From JAEZVV01 sp036652035 (lineage in GTDB: Bacteria; Pseudomonadota; Gammaproteobacteria; Burkholderiales; Burkholderiaceae_F), in the NCBI GenBank assembly GCA_036652035.1, contig JAVVWR010000017.1:1-44791 (forward strand): a stretch of DNA of 44,791 nt. Direction: 5' to 3'. The stretch's first letter is position 1; each line of letters begins with the position of its first letter. Shown one piece after another: positions 18,465 through 28,004 of this stretch. Made by a program: the position numbers and the translations under genes. The notes below the pieces were generated by a model that did not search any database, was not told where the DNA came from, and saw only the letters and a list, made by a program, of their open reading frames with translations.

Positions 18465-21308
18465 ATGAGCTCGTTCCCTGCCGTCTCGCCCGCTGCGCGT
18501 CGCCGAATTCCCCTTCAAGTCCTGCTCTCGCTCCTGCTCGGCGCCGTGGTCTTGTGCAGCGGTGGTGCGGTGGGCGGGATTGCCTGGTGGGAGGCGCGCG
18601 CCCTCATGCTCGAGGCCGCCGATCAGGCGTTTGGGGACGCCGCCCGCACGACCGAGAACGCGCTGCACGACGTGCTCGAACCCGTCGCCAGCCAGCTTGA
18701 ATCGATCGCTTTGCCGGCCGCAAGGCCCGAGGCCGGCGGGCGCGCACTCCCATTTCTGCACCAGTTGCTGCGCAGCCAGGTCCAGGTCGATGCAGCCTAT
18801 GTCGGCGACGACGACGGCCATTTCATCCTGCTGCGTCCCACGCCCGCGGCGGCCGATCGGGCGCGCTTTGGCGCGCCCGAGGCGACCCGGTATCTGGCGC
18901 AAGCGGTGCGCGCCGGCGAGCGCACCGATATCCGCTTCGATGGCAGCCTGGTCGAGATCGACCGGGCGCCGCCCGTGGCCTCGAGCTTCGATCCCCGCTC
19001 CCGCCCCTGGTTTGCCGTGGCGGCCGTGCCCGGGCAGCGGGCAATGAGCGAGCCCTATGTTTTCACCGCCACCGGCGAGGCGGGAATCACGCTGGCGGTG
19101 CGCAGTGCCTCGGGCCAGGTGCTGGGTGCCGATCTCAGCCTCGCACGCTTGTCGGCGTTGCTGGGGGGGCTGCGCAGCACGCCGTCGATGAGAATCCTCC
19201 TGCTTGACCGTGACGGTCAGGTGCTGGCCCGCGCCCGCGCCGAAGAAAGCCGCACGCGGCAAGACGGCGGGAAGGTTCGTCTGACCCGAATCGCCGGCTT
19301 TGACGATCCTGTGCTGGCCGCGGTGGCGGCCTTGCCGGTCTCGTCCAGTACTCGTCGGCTCGAGATTGGCGGTCACGACTGGCAGGCCGCGCTCTTGCCG
19401 TTGCGCTTTGGCAGCCGCGAGCTGCGCCTGGCGATCGCCGCCCCGGTTTCGGAGTTGGTGGCGGGTGCTACCGCGATCCGCAATCGCAGCCTGCTCATGG
19501 CTGCATTGGTGCTGGTGTTGGGCCTGGCGCTCGCGATCGGGATTGCACGCCAGATCACCCGGCGCCTGGCGCGCCTGACCGACGAGGCTCAAGCGGTGCG
19601 AGCCTTCGACTTTGGCGGCGCGCCCTGGCCGGGCAGCGTCGCGCGCGAGCTCGACCAGCTGGGCGAGGCGATGGACCTGATGCGGCGGACGATCCGCCGC
19701 TTTCTTGAGATCACCGCGTCGCTCGCCTCGGAGCGCCGGCTCGACCACCTGGTCGAACGGGTGGCGCGCGAATCGTCGGCCGCGGCCGATGCCACGGCGG
19801 TGGCGGTATGGCTGCCCGACGCTCATGGGCGGCGTCTGGTGGCGGCGGGGGCGCAAGCCGCTGCGGCCGAGATCGATCTTCACGGCGATTCGCCCGAGGC
19901 GCGTGCCTGGGCCTCGGGCGAGCGGGTGATCGCCAGCGTCGCAGGAACAACCCGGATCGCTTTGCCGCTGACAGAGCGCGAAGGCGAGCGGGTCGGGGTC
20001 CTGGCACTGAGCCTGGCCGGGAGCGAGGCGCCGGGCGCGGCGCGCCTGGCCTTTGTCGAACAACTCGCGGGCGCGAGCGCCGTGGCGATCGAGACCCGCC
20101 GCCTGCTCGACGAGCGCAAGGCCTTGCTCGAGAGCTTCATCCGCGTCCTGGCCGGGGCGATCGACGCCAAGAGCGCCTACACCGGCGCTCACTGCCAGCG
20201 CGTGCCCGAGCTCACCCTGATGCTCGCGCGCGCCGCTTGTGCTGCCACCGAGGGGCCGCTGGCCGGCTACTCGCTCGACGAGACCCAGTGGGAAGCGCTT
20301 GAGATTGCCAGCTGGCTGCACGACTGCGGCAAGGTGACCACGCCCGAATACGTGGTCGACAAGGCCACCAAGCTCGAGACGATTTACGACCGCATCCACG
20401 AGGTCCGGATGCGATTCGAAGTGCTCAAGCGCGATGCTGAAATCGACCACCTGCGGCGTGTGGCGGGCGGCGCCGATGTGGCGGCGTCAGAAGCGCAGTG
20501 GGCGGCGGAATCGGCCGCGCTCGACGCCGACTACACCTTTGTCGCCTCGTGCAACCCGGGCGGAGAATGTCTTGCGCCCGAGGCGGCCGCGCGCCTGCGC
20601 GCGATCGGCGCGCGGCGCTGGCTGCGCACGCTCGACGACACGCTGGGACTTTCGCGCGAGGAGGCGGCCCGTCGCGAGCCTCAGCCGCTGCCCGTGGCCG
20701 AGGCCTTGCTCGCCGACAAGCCCGAGCATCGCGTCCGGCGCGTCACGCCGGACGCCGCGGCGCAGGCGCTGGCGGATCGATTGGGTTTGCGCATGGTGGC
20801 GCCGGCGCTGGCATATGACCGCGGCGAACTCAAGAACCTGACGGTGTCGCGCGGCACGCTCACCGAAGAAGACCGCTACGTCATCAATCACCACATCGTC
20901 CAGACCCTGGTGATGCTGGCCCAGCTGCCGCTGCCGCGGCATCTGACCGAGGTGCCCGAGATCGCGGGCGGTCACCACGAGAAAATGGACGGCACGGGTT
21001 ACCCGCGCGGGCTGACGCGAGAGCAGATGAGCTGGCCGGCGCGGATGATGGCCATTGCCGACGTCTTCGAGGCGCTGACCGCCAGCGACCGCCCGTACAA
21101 GGCCGGCAAGACCGTGGGCGAGTCGCTGTCGATCATGGCGCGCATGAGCCGCGAAGGCCATATCGATCCCGATCTGTTTGAACTTTTCTTGCGCGCCGGC
21201 GTGTGGCGAGACTATGCCGAACGCTTTCTTCGGCCCGAGCAGATCGACACGCCGGAGATCGAGTTTCTGCTCGACAAGGCGAGTGCTCAGACGCCCCGCT
21301 TTTCGTAG
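18465..21308 (+). CDS. Membrane sensor HD-GYP cyclic-di-GMP phosphodiesterase
   Basis: This is a large inner-membrane signalling protein of 947 residues. A membrane helix at about 15-40 is followed by a periplasmic sensor of about 300 residues (Cache-like, with the RSRPWF motif), a second helix at about 341-361, a HAMP-like segment and a GAF-like domain (about 420-560). The C-terminal HD-GYP domain carries the metal pair H619-D620 in HDCGK and the signature HHEKMDGTGYP (G845-Y-P847). An insertion of about 150 residues separates these blocks, as in one known HD-GYP subgroup that ends with an IDPDLFELF segment. All catalytic landmarks are present, so it should hydrolyse c-di-GMP. Its neighbour is the GspE-type ATPase, 70 bases upstream. 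Its 3' end overlaps the convergent methyltransferase remnant by 22 bases. Confidence 0.9.
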   Translation: MSSFPAVSPAARRRIPLQVLLSLLLGAVVLCSGGAVGGIAWWEARALMLEAADQAFGDAARTTENALHDVLEPVASQLESIALPAARPEAGGRALPFLHQLLRSQVQVDAAYVGDDDGHFILLRPTPAAADRARFGAPEATRYLAQAVRAGERTDIRFDGSLVEIDRAPPVASSFDPRSRPWFAVAAVPGQRAMSEPYVFTATGEAGITLAVRSASGQVLGADLSLARLSALLGGLRSTPSMRILLLDRDGQVLARARAEESRTRQDGGKVRLTRIAGFDDPVLAAVAALPVSSSTRRLEIGGHDWQAALLPLRFGSRELRLAIAAPVSELVAGATAIRNRSLLMAALVLVLGLALAIGIARQITRRLARLTDEAQAVRAFDFGGAPWPGSVARELDQLGEAMDLMRRTIRRFLEITASLASERRLDHLVERVARESSAAADATAVAVWLPDAHGRRLVAAGAQAAAAEIDLHGDSPEARAWASGERVIASVAGTTRIALPLTEREGERVGVLALSLAGSEAPGAARLAFVEQLAGASAVAIETRRLLDERKALLESFIRVLAGAIDAKSAYTGAHCQRVPELTLMLARAACAATEGPLAGYSLDETQWEALEIASWLHDCGKVTTPEYVVDKATKLETIYDRIHEVRMRFEVLKRDAEIDHLRRVAGGADVAASEAQWAAESAALDADYTFVASCNPGGECLAPEAAARLRAIGARRWLRTLDDTLGLSREEAARREPQPLPVAEALLADKPEHRVRRVTPDAAAQALADRLGLRMVAPALAYDRGELKNLTVSRGTLTEEDRYVINHHIVQTLVMLAQLPLPRHLTEVPEIAGGHHEKMDGTGYPRGLTREQMSWPARMMAIADVFEALTASDRPYKAGKTVGESLSIMARMSREGHIDPDLFELFLRAGVWRDYAERFLRPEQIDTPEIEFLLDKASAQTPRFS

Positions 21309-21574
21309 GCGAAGACCCAGAAATAAGGCCACTCGATCCACTCGAACGGGTGGCCGGCGTCGTGGGTGACTTGGCGCAGCTCGGCCTCTGCGGGCACCCG
21401 GCTCGAAGCGCGGCAGTCCAGCTGGCCAGGGTTTGGCGCGCGCAGATCGGCCTGGCGCTCGGGCCTGGCGTGGACCGCTTCGTACTCCTGCGCGCGGGCG
21501 GCGTAGGAGGTCCGGAGTTGGATGTCATCGTGGTTCACGGCGGCGATCGGAAGGCCTGGAAGTGGAGCCGGCAT
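21287..21574 (-). pseudogene. Internally deleted SAM-dependent methyltransferase remnant
   Basis: This open frame of about 95 codons joins two pieces that look like the two ends of one methyltransferase. Its N-terminal YAARAQEYEAVHARPERQ is typical of the start of class I methyltransferases of about 200 residues. Its C-terminal PAEAELRQV and WPYFWVFAYE resemble their end. The SAM-binding core with motif I (GxGxG) is missing between them, so no activity is expected. The join lies near 21410-21450. The frame overlaps the end of the hydrolase gene at its 5' side and the end of the HD-GYP gene at its 3' side. Alternatives are an assembly error that removed about 100 codons, or a short unrelated ORF. 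Confidence 0.5.
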
Positions 21575-22118
21575 CAAGGCGTAGCGCCGCAAGGTGGCGG
21601 CGGTAGAGCGCAGGATCGAAACCGCTGGATCGCTCGTTCATGAAGCCGTGGCGGCTGCCGGGCTCGATCGCGGCGTCAAGTCCGCGGGCTTTCAGCGCAG
21701 CGACGAGAGCCGCGGGGTCGAACGCCGATTCCTGCTCGGCAAAGATCAGCTTCACCGGGCAGCGCGGTTCGAGATCGGCCGCATCGCGAATGCGCGATCC
21801 GTAGAACAGGGTGGCGCTGCGCCAGTGCGCGGCCGCCGGCGTGGCGAGCAAGGTCCACAGCGCCGTGGCGCCGGCGCTGAAGCCGATCACGCGGTCGATC
21901 GCCAGGCCCGGGTCCTCGAGTCGCTTGCGCAGTCGAGCCACGTAGGCTGCGACTCCACCGGCCGCGATGAACGCCGCATAGGCCTGCGCCTCGGACTGGC
22001 CAGGGGGCAAGGGGTGGTCGCTCGCGGCGGTGACGAGGACATCGCCGTCCAAGGCGATGGCGAATCCTTGCAGTTCAGGGGTCGCACCGAAGATGTCGGC
22101 GGCGATCAGGGTCGTCAC
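21525..22118 (-). CDS. Dienelactone-hydrolase-like alpha/beta hydrolase
   Basis: This is an alpha/beta hydrolase of 197 residues related to dienelactone hydrolase. The nucleophile is in GFSAG with S81, where classic DLH has Cys. The acid is probably D134 in AFDPAAL, and the histidine is H157 in SRHGFMNE, the usual DLH HGF motif. The natural substrate is unknown. The start is a GTG at 22116-22118 that overlaps the stop of the vWA gene (GTGA), a coupling arrangement. An ATG-initiated extension upstream would run antisense-like through the vWA gene and is rejected. It is the fourth gene of the MoxR-GNAT-vWA operon. Confidence 0.8.
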   Translation of the reverse strand: MTTLIAADIFGATPELQGFAIALDGDVLVTAASDHPLPPGQSEAQAYAAFIAAGGVAAYVARLRKRLEDPGLAIDRVIGFSAGATALWTLLATPAAAHWRSATLFYGSRIRDAADLEPRCPVKLIFAEQESAFDPAALVAALKARGLDAAIEPGSRHGFMNERSSGFDPALYRRHLAALRLDAGSTSRPSDRRREPR

Positions 22119-23284
22119 TTGCCGAGCTGGCGCATGGCGCGCGTGAGCCCTTCGAGCGTGAGCGGAAACATGCGGCCCGGCATCAGTTGCTGCATCAGCG
22201 ATACCGACTGCCGGTATGGCCACAGGCCTTCGGGTTCGGGGTTGATCCAGATGTGGCGCGGAAAGTGATGCGTCAGCCGCTGCACCCAGGCCGCGCCCGG
22301 CTCCTCGTTGAAGTGCTCGACGCTGCCGCCGGGCTGGAGGATCTCGTAGGGGCTCATGGTCGCGTCGCCCACGAACACCAGCTTGTAGTCGGGGTTGTAC
22401 TTGCGGATCAGATCGAAGGTCTCGAGCGTCTCGGCGCGGCGGCGCCGGTTGTTCTTCCACACGCGCTCGTAGACGCAGTTGTGGAAGTAATAGAACTCGA
22501 GATGCTTGAACTCGCTCTTGGCCGCCGAGAAAAGCTCTTCGACCCGGTGGATGTGCTCGTCCATCGTGCCGCCCACGTCCAGCAGCATCAGGACCTTGAC
22601 CGCGTTGTGACGCTGGGGGACGAGTTTGAGGTCGAGCCAGCCGGCGTTGCGCGCGGTGCTGGCGATGGTGTCGTCGAGGTCGAGTTCAAGTTCGGCGCCG
22701 GTGCGGGCAAAGCGGCGCAGGCGGCGCAGAGCGACCTTGATGTTGCGGGTGCCGATCTCGACCTGGTCGTCGTAATCACGAAAGGCGCGCTCCTCCCAGA
22801 CCTTGACCGCGCTGCGGTTCTTGGCGGGCCCGCCGACGCGGATGCCTTCCGGGTGCATGCCGCCGTGGCCAAAGGGACTGGTGCCGCCCGAGCCGATCCA
22901 GCGGTTGCCGCCGTGGTGCGGCGCGTCCTGCTCCTCAAGCCGCTTCTTGAACTCGTCCATCAGGCGCTCAAAGCCGAGCTTTTCCAGGCGGGCCAGTTCC
23001 TCGGCGCTGAACTCGCGCGTGAGGACCTGCTTGAACCAGTCATCGGGAAGGGTCTTGCCCAGCCCCGCGGCGGCCTGAATGCCGTGGATGTACTCGCCAA
23101 AGGCGCGGTCGAACTTGTCGAACTGGCTCTCGTCCTTGACCAGGGTGGCGCGCGCGAGGAAATAAAACTCGTCGACCGAAGGGCCGATCACGCCCGCCTT
23201 GATCGCCTCGAGCAGGGTCAGGTGTTCCTTCACCGAGACCGGCAGCCGGTGCGCGCGCAGGTGGTAGAAGAAGTCGATCAGCAT
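22115..23284 (-). CDS. vWA-domain protein, CoxE-like partner of MoxR ATPase
   Basis: This 389-residue protein has a C-terminal von Willebrand A-type domain. The MIDAS loop reads D236-V-G-G-T-M, so the canonical DxSxS has Gly and Thr in place of the serines. Related proteobacterial proteins often show the same DVGGS/T form, so metal binding may be weakened or altered. The N-terminal 200 residues are helical with a Gly/His-rich stretch (FGHGGMHPEG, about 138-147). No signal peptide or membrane helix is seen, unlike BatA/B. MoxR ATPases and vWA proteins commonly act as pairs in enzyme maturation or metal insertion; this one lies two genes downstream of a MoxR gene. Confidence 0.85.
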   Translation of the reverse strand: MLIDFFYHLRAHRLPVSVKEHLTLLEAIKAGVIGPSVDEFYFLARATLVKDESQFDKFDRAFGEYIHGIQAAAGLGKTLPDDWFKQVLTREFSAEELARLEKLGFERLMDEFKKRLEEQDAPHHGGNRWIGSGGTSPFGHGGMHPEGIRVGGPAKNRSAVKVWEERAFRDYDDQVEIGTRNIKVALRRLRRFARTGAELELDLDDTIASTARNAGWLDLKLVPQRHNAVKVLMLLDVGGTMDEHIHRVEELFSAAKSEFKHLEFYYFHNCVYERVWKNNRRRRAETLETFDLIRKYNPDYKLVFVGDATMSPYEILQPGGSVEHFNEEPGAAWVQRLTHHFPRHIWINPEPEGLWPYRQSVSLMQQLMPGRMFPLTLEGLTRAMRQLGK

Positions 23285-23312
23285 CGGGGCGGGGCCGGTA
23301 AGGACAGGCCAG

Positions 23313-23348
23313 AACAGTCAGGGCAGTCAGAGCAATCAGGACAATCAG
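23313..23348. repeat. Four imperfect 9-bp tandem repeats
   Basis: Four consecutive 9-base units of the form (A/G)(A/G)CA(G/A)TCAG fill most of the spacer between the GNAT and vWA genes. The last one includes the GNAT stop codon. This is probably slippage-derived and carries no obvious signal. Confidence 0.6.
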
Positions 23349-23938
23349 GCGTGGCGCGCCAGGCGCGATTCAAGGTGTTTTCGCGCGTCGGGCCACTCGT
23401 GGGCGAGCAGGCTGAACATCACGGTGTCGCGCACGCTGCCGTCGCGGCGGATCTGATGGTGGCGCAGAACGCCGTCGCGCTTGGCGCCCAGGCGCTCGAT
23501 CGCGCGCTGGCTGGCGAAGTTGTAGTTGTCGGTGCGCCAGCCCACCACGCGGCAGCCGAGGTTCTCGAAGGCGTGGGTGAGCAGGAGCAGCTTGGCGGCG
23601 GTGTTGACGTGGCTGCGCTGGGCGCGGTGGGCGTACCACGTGTAACCGATCTCGACCCGGTCGATTGCCGGCACGACATCGTGGTAGCGGGTCGAGCCGA
23701 CGATCGCCCCGGTGTTCAGGTCGCGCACGGCAAACGGCAGCATGTGGCCGGCTTCCTGCCCGGTAATCGCAGCGCTGATGTAGGCGTGGGTCTGCTCGGG
23801 TTCGGGTACCGAGGTAAACCACAGCTGCCACAGCTCGCCGTCGCTCGCGGCGGCGATCAGCGCTTCTCGGTGAGCTTGGCTGAGGGGCTCGAGCCTGACG
23901 CCGTGGCCTTCGAGCGTGAGCGGGGCGATATGGATCAT
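23345..23938 (-). CDS. GNAT-family N-acetyltransferase (RimJ/RimL-like)
   Basis: This 197-residue protein has the layout of RimJ/RimL/YdaF-type acetyltransferases: an N-terminal GVRLEPLSQAHREAL strand-helix, a central beta sheet with VGSTRYHDV and an EIGYTWYAHRAQRS acetyl-CoA loop (motif A region, about 97-110), then NTAAKLLLLTHAFE and a C-terminal NFASQRAIERLGAKRDGVLRH block typical of this branch. It would transfer an acetyl group from acetyl-CoA to a protein N terminus or a small amine; the target is unknown. It begins only 3 bases after the MoxR stop, so it belongs to that operon, an unusual insertion between MoxR and its vWA partner. Confidence 0.85.
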   Translation of the reverse strand: MIHIAPLTLEGHGVRLEPLSQAHREALIAAASDGELWQLWFTSVPEPEQTHAYISAAITGQEAGHMLPFAVRDLNTGAIVGSTRYHDVVPAIDRVEIGYTWYAHRAQRSHVNTAAKLLLLTHAFENLGCRVVGWRTDNYNFASQRAIERLGAKRDGVLRHHQIRRDGSVRDTVMFSLLAHEWPDARKHLESRLARHA

Positions 23939-23941
23939 GGT

Positions 23942-24787
<846 letters not shown>

Positions 24788-24982
24788 CGCATCTATCTCG
24801 AAGAAAGGGCGGCGTCGAGTATACGCAGCGGCATTTTCGCCACGCCCGTCTTGGCTTCGATCAAGAAATGGCCGATCGGTGAGGCGTGCTCGATAGAATC
24901 GATCGCAGTTTTGCGGCCAGCCACCCATCGGAGGCGGGGGGGTCGCGGGACGTCCCGTTGCCCAACCAAGAGGAACAGCACG

Positions 24983-25309
24983 ATGAAGCTTTCCCGACTC
25001 TGGCTCGCTGCGCTGGCCGCCGCCGCACTGCCCGCGGTGGCACAGACGCCGCCCATGGCTGCCACACCCGCCGCTCCCAATGTCTCGATGTGCACCGGCT
25101 GCCACCTGATCCCGGGCTATCGCATGGCCTACCCGCAGGTCTATCACGTGCCAAAGATCGGCGGCCAGGAGCAGAAGTATCTCGAGAACGCGCTGCAGGA
25201 CTACAAGAAGGGTGCGCGCAACAACGAGACCATGCACGGCATTGCCCGCGGCCTTGACGATGCCGAGATCAAGGCGCTGGCCGCCTATTTCGCCGCGCTG
25301 CCGCGCTAA
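24983..25309 (+). CDS. Periplasmic class I c-type cytochrome
   Basis: This small haem c protein of 108 residues has a clear signal peptide (about 1-20, ending AVAQ), so it is exported and receives haem in the periplasm. The haem-binding motif is C37-T-G-C-H41. The distal ligand is probably the methionine in NNETMHGIA. The C-terminal helix (DAEIKALAAYFAALPR) is typical of class I monohaem cytochromes. It is followed 11 bases later by a second small cytochrome, and both would be made from one transcript. A -10-like TAGAAT occurs at 24894-24899. The redox partner is unknown. Confidence 0.88.
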   Translation: MKLSRLWLAALAAAALPAVAQTPPMAATPAAPNVSMCTGCHLIPGYRMAYPQVYHVPKIGGQEQKYLENALQDYKKGARNNETMHGIARGLDDAEIKALAAYFAALPR

Positions 25310-25320
25310 AGGACGAGGAC

Positions 25321-25650
25321 ATGAAAATTCTTTTCGCCGCCCTCGTGATGGCTGTTGTCAGCGCCCCCGCGCTGGGTGCCGACCTCGCCAAGGGCAAGCA
25401 GATCGCCGAGAGCCAATGCGCGGCCTGCCACGGCCCCGACGGCAACAAGCCGATCGACCCGAGCTACCCGCGCCTGGCCGGCCAGTACGCGGACTATCTC
25501 GGCAAGGCGCTGGTCGACTACCAGACTGGCCGGCGCAAGAACGCCATCATGGCCGGCATGGCCAAGCCACTCTCCAAGGCCGATATCGCCAATGTCACGG
25601 CGTATTACGCCAGCCTGCCCGGCGTGTTGAGCGACAAGAAACCGAAGTAA
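25321..25650 (+). CDS. Periplasmic class I c-type cytochrome (c553-like)
   Basis: This 109-residue monohaem cytochrome has a signal peptide (about 1-20, ending ALGA), the haem motif C33-A-A-C-H37 followed by GPDGN, and a probable axial methionine in NAIMAGMAKPLS. The GKQIAESQCAACHG start and YPRLAGQYADYL helix match c553/c4-like small cytochromes common in betaproteobacteria. It probably shuttles electrons between periplasmic or membrane complexes. A Shine-Dalgarno (AAGGACGAGG) lies just upstream. A strong intrinsic terminator follows 18 bases after the stop, which closes the two-gene unit. Confidence 0.9.
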   Translation: MKILFAALVMAVVSAPALGADLAKGKQIAESQCAACHGPDGNKPIDPSYPRLAGQYADYLGKALVDYQTGRRKNAIMAGMAKPLSKADIANVTAYYASLPGVLSDKKPK

Positions 25651-25667
25651 GCGATGGAGTCAGACCG

Positions 25668-25698
25668 CAACGGGTCCGCCGGGTCCGTTGTTGTTTTT
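25668..25698 (+). terminator. Rho-independent terminator after cytochrome pair
   Basis: A 10-bp stem (CAACGGGTCC at 25668-25677, GGGTCCGTTG at 25681-25690, two G-T wobbles) with a GCC loop is followed directly by TTGTTTTT. This is the clearest intrinsic terminator in the window. Confidence 0.88.
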
Positions 25699-25811
25699 GC
25701 GAGATGCCGCACGGTCGGCGCGGGCCACAGTGCCAGAGAGGAATTGCACGGATTCGGGGGCGCTGTAGCGGGTTTGCCCTGGGTGAAAAAGCTCGGTCGC
25801 GCCAGGCCGCG

Positions 25812-25820
25812 TGCTACCAT
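25812..25820 (+). promoter_or_regulatory. Candidate extended -10 promoter of the cobalamin operon
   Basis: TGCTACCAT fits an extended -10 element (TGn then TACCAT) a few bases upstream of the riboswitch aptamer. No convincing -35 is visible at the standard distance. The position is what would be needed to transcribe the riboswitch from its first helix. Confidence 0.4.
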
Positions 25821-25824
25821 TTTT

Positions 25825-26036
25825 CCCGTTGGTGCCTGGTCGTCACTTCGTTGGCGACCAAGTTAAACGGGAAGCAGGAGGAGCGTGTTCCACCGGAGCA
25901 CATCCAACCTGCGCTGCCCCCGCAACGGTAAGCGGACGAGGTGTCTCTCACCTCCGCTCGTGCATCTCGCCACTGGGAGTTTCGGTTCCTGGGAAGGTCG
26001 CTCGAGTTGATCCGCCAGCCCGGATACCGGCCAACA
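25825..26036 (+). promoter_or_regulatory. Cobalamin (B12) riboswitch
   Basis: All classic blocks appear in order: a GGTGCC opening element, AAACGGGAAGCAGG, the CTGCGCTGCCCCCGCAAC core with GGTAAG, CACTGGG followed by CTGGGAAGG, and the B12 box AGCCCGGATACCGGCC at 26016-26031. Adenosylcobalamin binding would repress the downstream operon. Between the aptamer and the btuB start is a hairpin (GCAAGCC at 26044-26050, GGCTTGC at 26054-26060) with no T-run, which points to control of translation rather than termination. Confidence 0.95.
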
Positions 26037-26117
26037 ACGGGGTGCAAGCCGCAGGCTTGCGCCGTCTGCGTGCTCCGGCGGGGAAGCTGGAGCGCGCGCC
26101 TTGTCGGCTGATTTCCA

Positions 26118-27995
26118 ATGACTTCATCTTGTCTGCGCGCGGGCTCTGCTCGTCGCCGCATTTTTGTTCCTTCCGTCTCCAGCTCGTTCGCGCTTGCCGC
26201 AGCCACGCTGTGCGCCAGTCCGGTTCTGGCCAAAGAACTCGCCCGCTTCGATCCGATCGTGATCACCGCGTCGCGCTCGCCCATGGCGGCGAGCCAGGCC
26301 GTGGCCGAAGTCACCGTGCTCGAGCGCGAAGACCTTGACCGCGTCAGTGGCCAGTCGCTGGTCCAGGTGCTCGCGGCCCAGCCGGGTGTCGAGTTCGCCA
26401 GCACCGGCGGCCTGGGCAAGACCGGTTCGATCTTCATCCGCGGCATGGACTCGCGCCACACCTTGTTGCTGGTCAACGGCGTTCGAGTGGGCTCGGCCAC
26501 GCTTGGCACGCCGTCGCTCGACAACCTGCCCTTGTCTACGATCGAGCGGATCGAGATCGTGCGCGGCCCGCTGTCGGCGCTCTACGGCAGCGACGCCGTG
26601 GGCGGCGTGATCCAGATCTTCACCCGCCGCGGCGCGCCCGGCATGCAGCCCAACGCCGAAGTCACGCTGGGCTCGAACGACTACACCCAGGTCGCGGGTG
26701 GCGTGGCCTTTGGCAGCGGCGCGATCGACGGTGCGGTTCAGCTTCAGCAGACCAAGACCCACGGCTTTTCGGCGACCAATCCGAACGCCTTGTATGGCAA
26801 TTTCAACCCCGACAACGACGGCTTCGAGCAACGCGGCGGCAGCCTGAGCCTGGGTTGGCAAGTCTCCAAGGACTGGCGCGTCGAAGGTGTCGCGCTCGAG
26901 TCCTACGGCATCAACCATTACGACGACGGCCTGGGCGCCGACACCCGCTCGCGTCTGATCAACAGCCTGCAGTCGATCCAGACCCACGGCGTGGTCGCGG
27001 GCGACTGGCGCAGCAAGCTCAGCCTGGCACGCGCAGTCGATCGGGCCGACACGCTCGCCTCGGCCGATCCCTACAGCGATCTGAGCTCGATCCAGACCAC
27101 CCAGTGGCAGGCGAGCTGGGAGAATACGGTCAAGACCCCGATCGGCACCGCGCTCGCGCTGATCGAGCGCACCGACCAGCAAGTCAGCCACTCCGCCCTG
27201 AGCTATACCGTGAGCGACCGCACCATCAACTCGGCCGCGCTCGGCCTGTCGGGGCGCGGCGCGGGACACACCTGGCAAGCCAGCCTGCGGCACGACGACA
27301 ACTCGCAGTTCGGCGGCCAGAACACCGGCGCGCTGGGCTGGGCTTACGAGCTCACCACCGGCTTGCGGTTCGGCGCCTCGTATGGCACCAGCTTTGTCGC
27401 GCCGAGCTTTAACCAGCTCTACTGGCCGGGCTACGGCAACCCCGACCTGCTGCCCGAAGAAGGCAAGCACGGCGAAGTCAATCTGCGCTGGACCGTGGGT
27501 GATCACAGCCTGCGAGCCGCCTGGTTCGACAACCGGATCGACAACTTCATCAGCAGCGGTCCGGCGCCCGCCAACGTGCCGCGCGCCCGCATCGACGGCT
27601 GGACTTTCTCTTACGTCGGCCAATGGGACGCTCTGACCCTGGGCGCTTCGCTTGACCTGATCGACCCGCGCAACGCCACCAGCGGCACGAGCTACGGCAA
27701 GCAACTCGCCCGTCGCGCCAAGCAGGCGCTCAAGACCCAGGCCGACTGGGATCTGGGAGCGTGGTCGCTGGGCGCGACCGTGAGCGCGTATTCGGACCGC
27801 TATGACGACGCCGCCAACACCCGGCGTCTGGCCGGCTACACCACGGTCGATCTGCGTGCCGACTACCGGATCCAGCGCAACTGGACCCTGGGCGCGCGGC
27901 TCAACAACCTGGCTGGCAAGGACTACGAAACCGCTTACGGTTACAACCAGCCGGGGCGCGAGCTGTTTGTCGTCCTGCGTTACTCACCCCAGTAA
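26118..27995 (+). CDS. btuB: TonB-dependent outer-membrane cobalamin receptor BtuB
   Basis: This 625-residue outer-membrane receptor for vitamin B12 and other corrinoids has a long signal sequence (about 1-38, ending VLA), a TonB box within DPIVITASRS (45-54), a plug domain with SIFIRGMDSRHTLLLVNGVR and VRGPLSALYGSDAVGGVIQI, and a 22-strand-type barrel running to a C terminus of alternating hydrophobic residues (ELFVVLRYS). The cobalamin riboswitch directly upstream supports the substrate. The Shine-Dalgarno is weak, consistent with riboswitch control at translation. cobU follows 9 bases after the stop. Other TonB receptors look similar, but the context makes BtuB secure. Confidence 0.93.
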   Translation: MTSSCLRAGSARRRIFVPSVSSSFALAAATLCASPVLAKELARFDPIVITASRSPMAASQAVAEVTVLEREDLDRVSGQSLVQVLAAQPGVEFASTGGLGKTGSIFIRGMDSRHTLLLVNGVRVGSATLGTPSLDNLPLSTIERIEIVRGPLSALYGSDAVGGVIQIFTRRGAPGMQPNAEVTLGSNDYTQVAGGVAFGSGAIDGAVQLQQTKTHGFSATNPNALYGNFNPDNDGFEQRGGSLSLGWQVSKDWRVEGVALESYGINHYDDGLGADTRSRLINSLQSIQTHGVVAGDWRSKLSLARAVDRADTLASADPYSDLSSIQTTQWQASWENTVKTPIGTALALIERTDQQVSHSALSYTVSDRTINSAALGLSGRGAGHTWQASLRHDDNSQFGGQNTGALGWAYELTTGLRFGASYGTSFVAPSFNQLYWPGYGNPDLLPEEGKHGEVNLRWTVGDHSLRAAWFDNRIDNFISSGPAPANVPRARIDGWTFSYVGQWDALTLGASLDLIDPRNATSGTSYGKQLARRAKQALKTQADWDLGAWSLGATVSAYSDRYDDAANTRRLAGYTTVDLRADYRIQRNWTLGARLNNLAGKDYETAYGYNQPGRELFVVLRYSPQ

Positions 27996-28004
27996 GAAGC
28001 GGCG

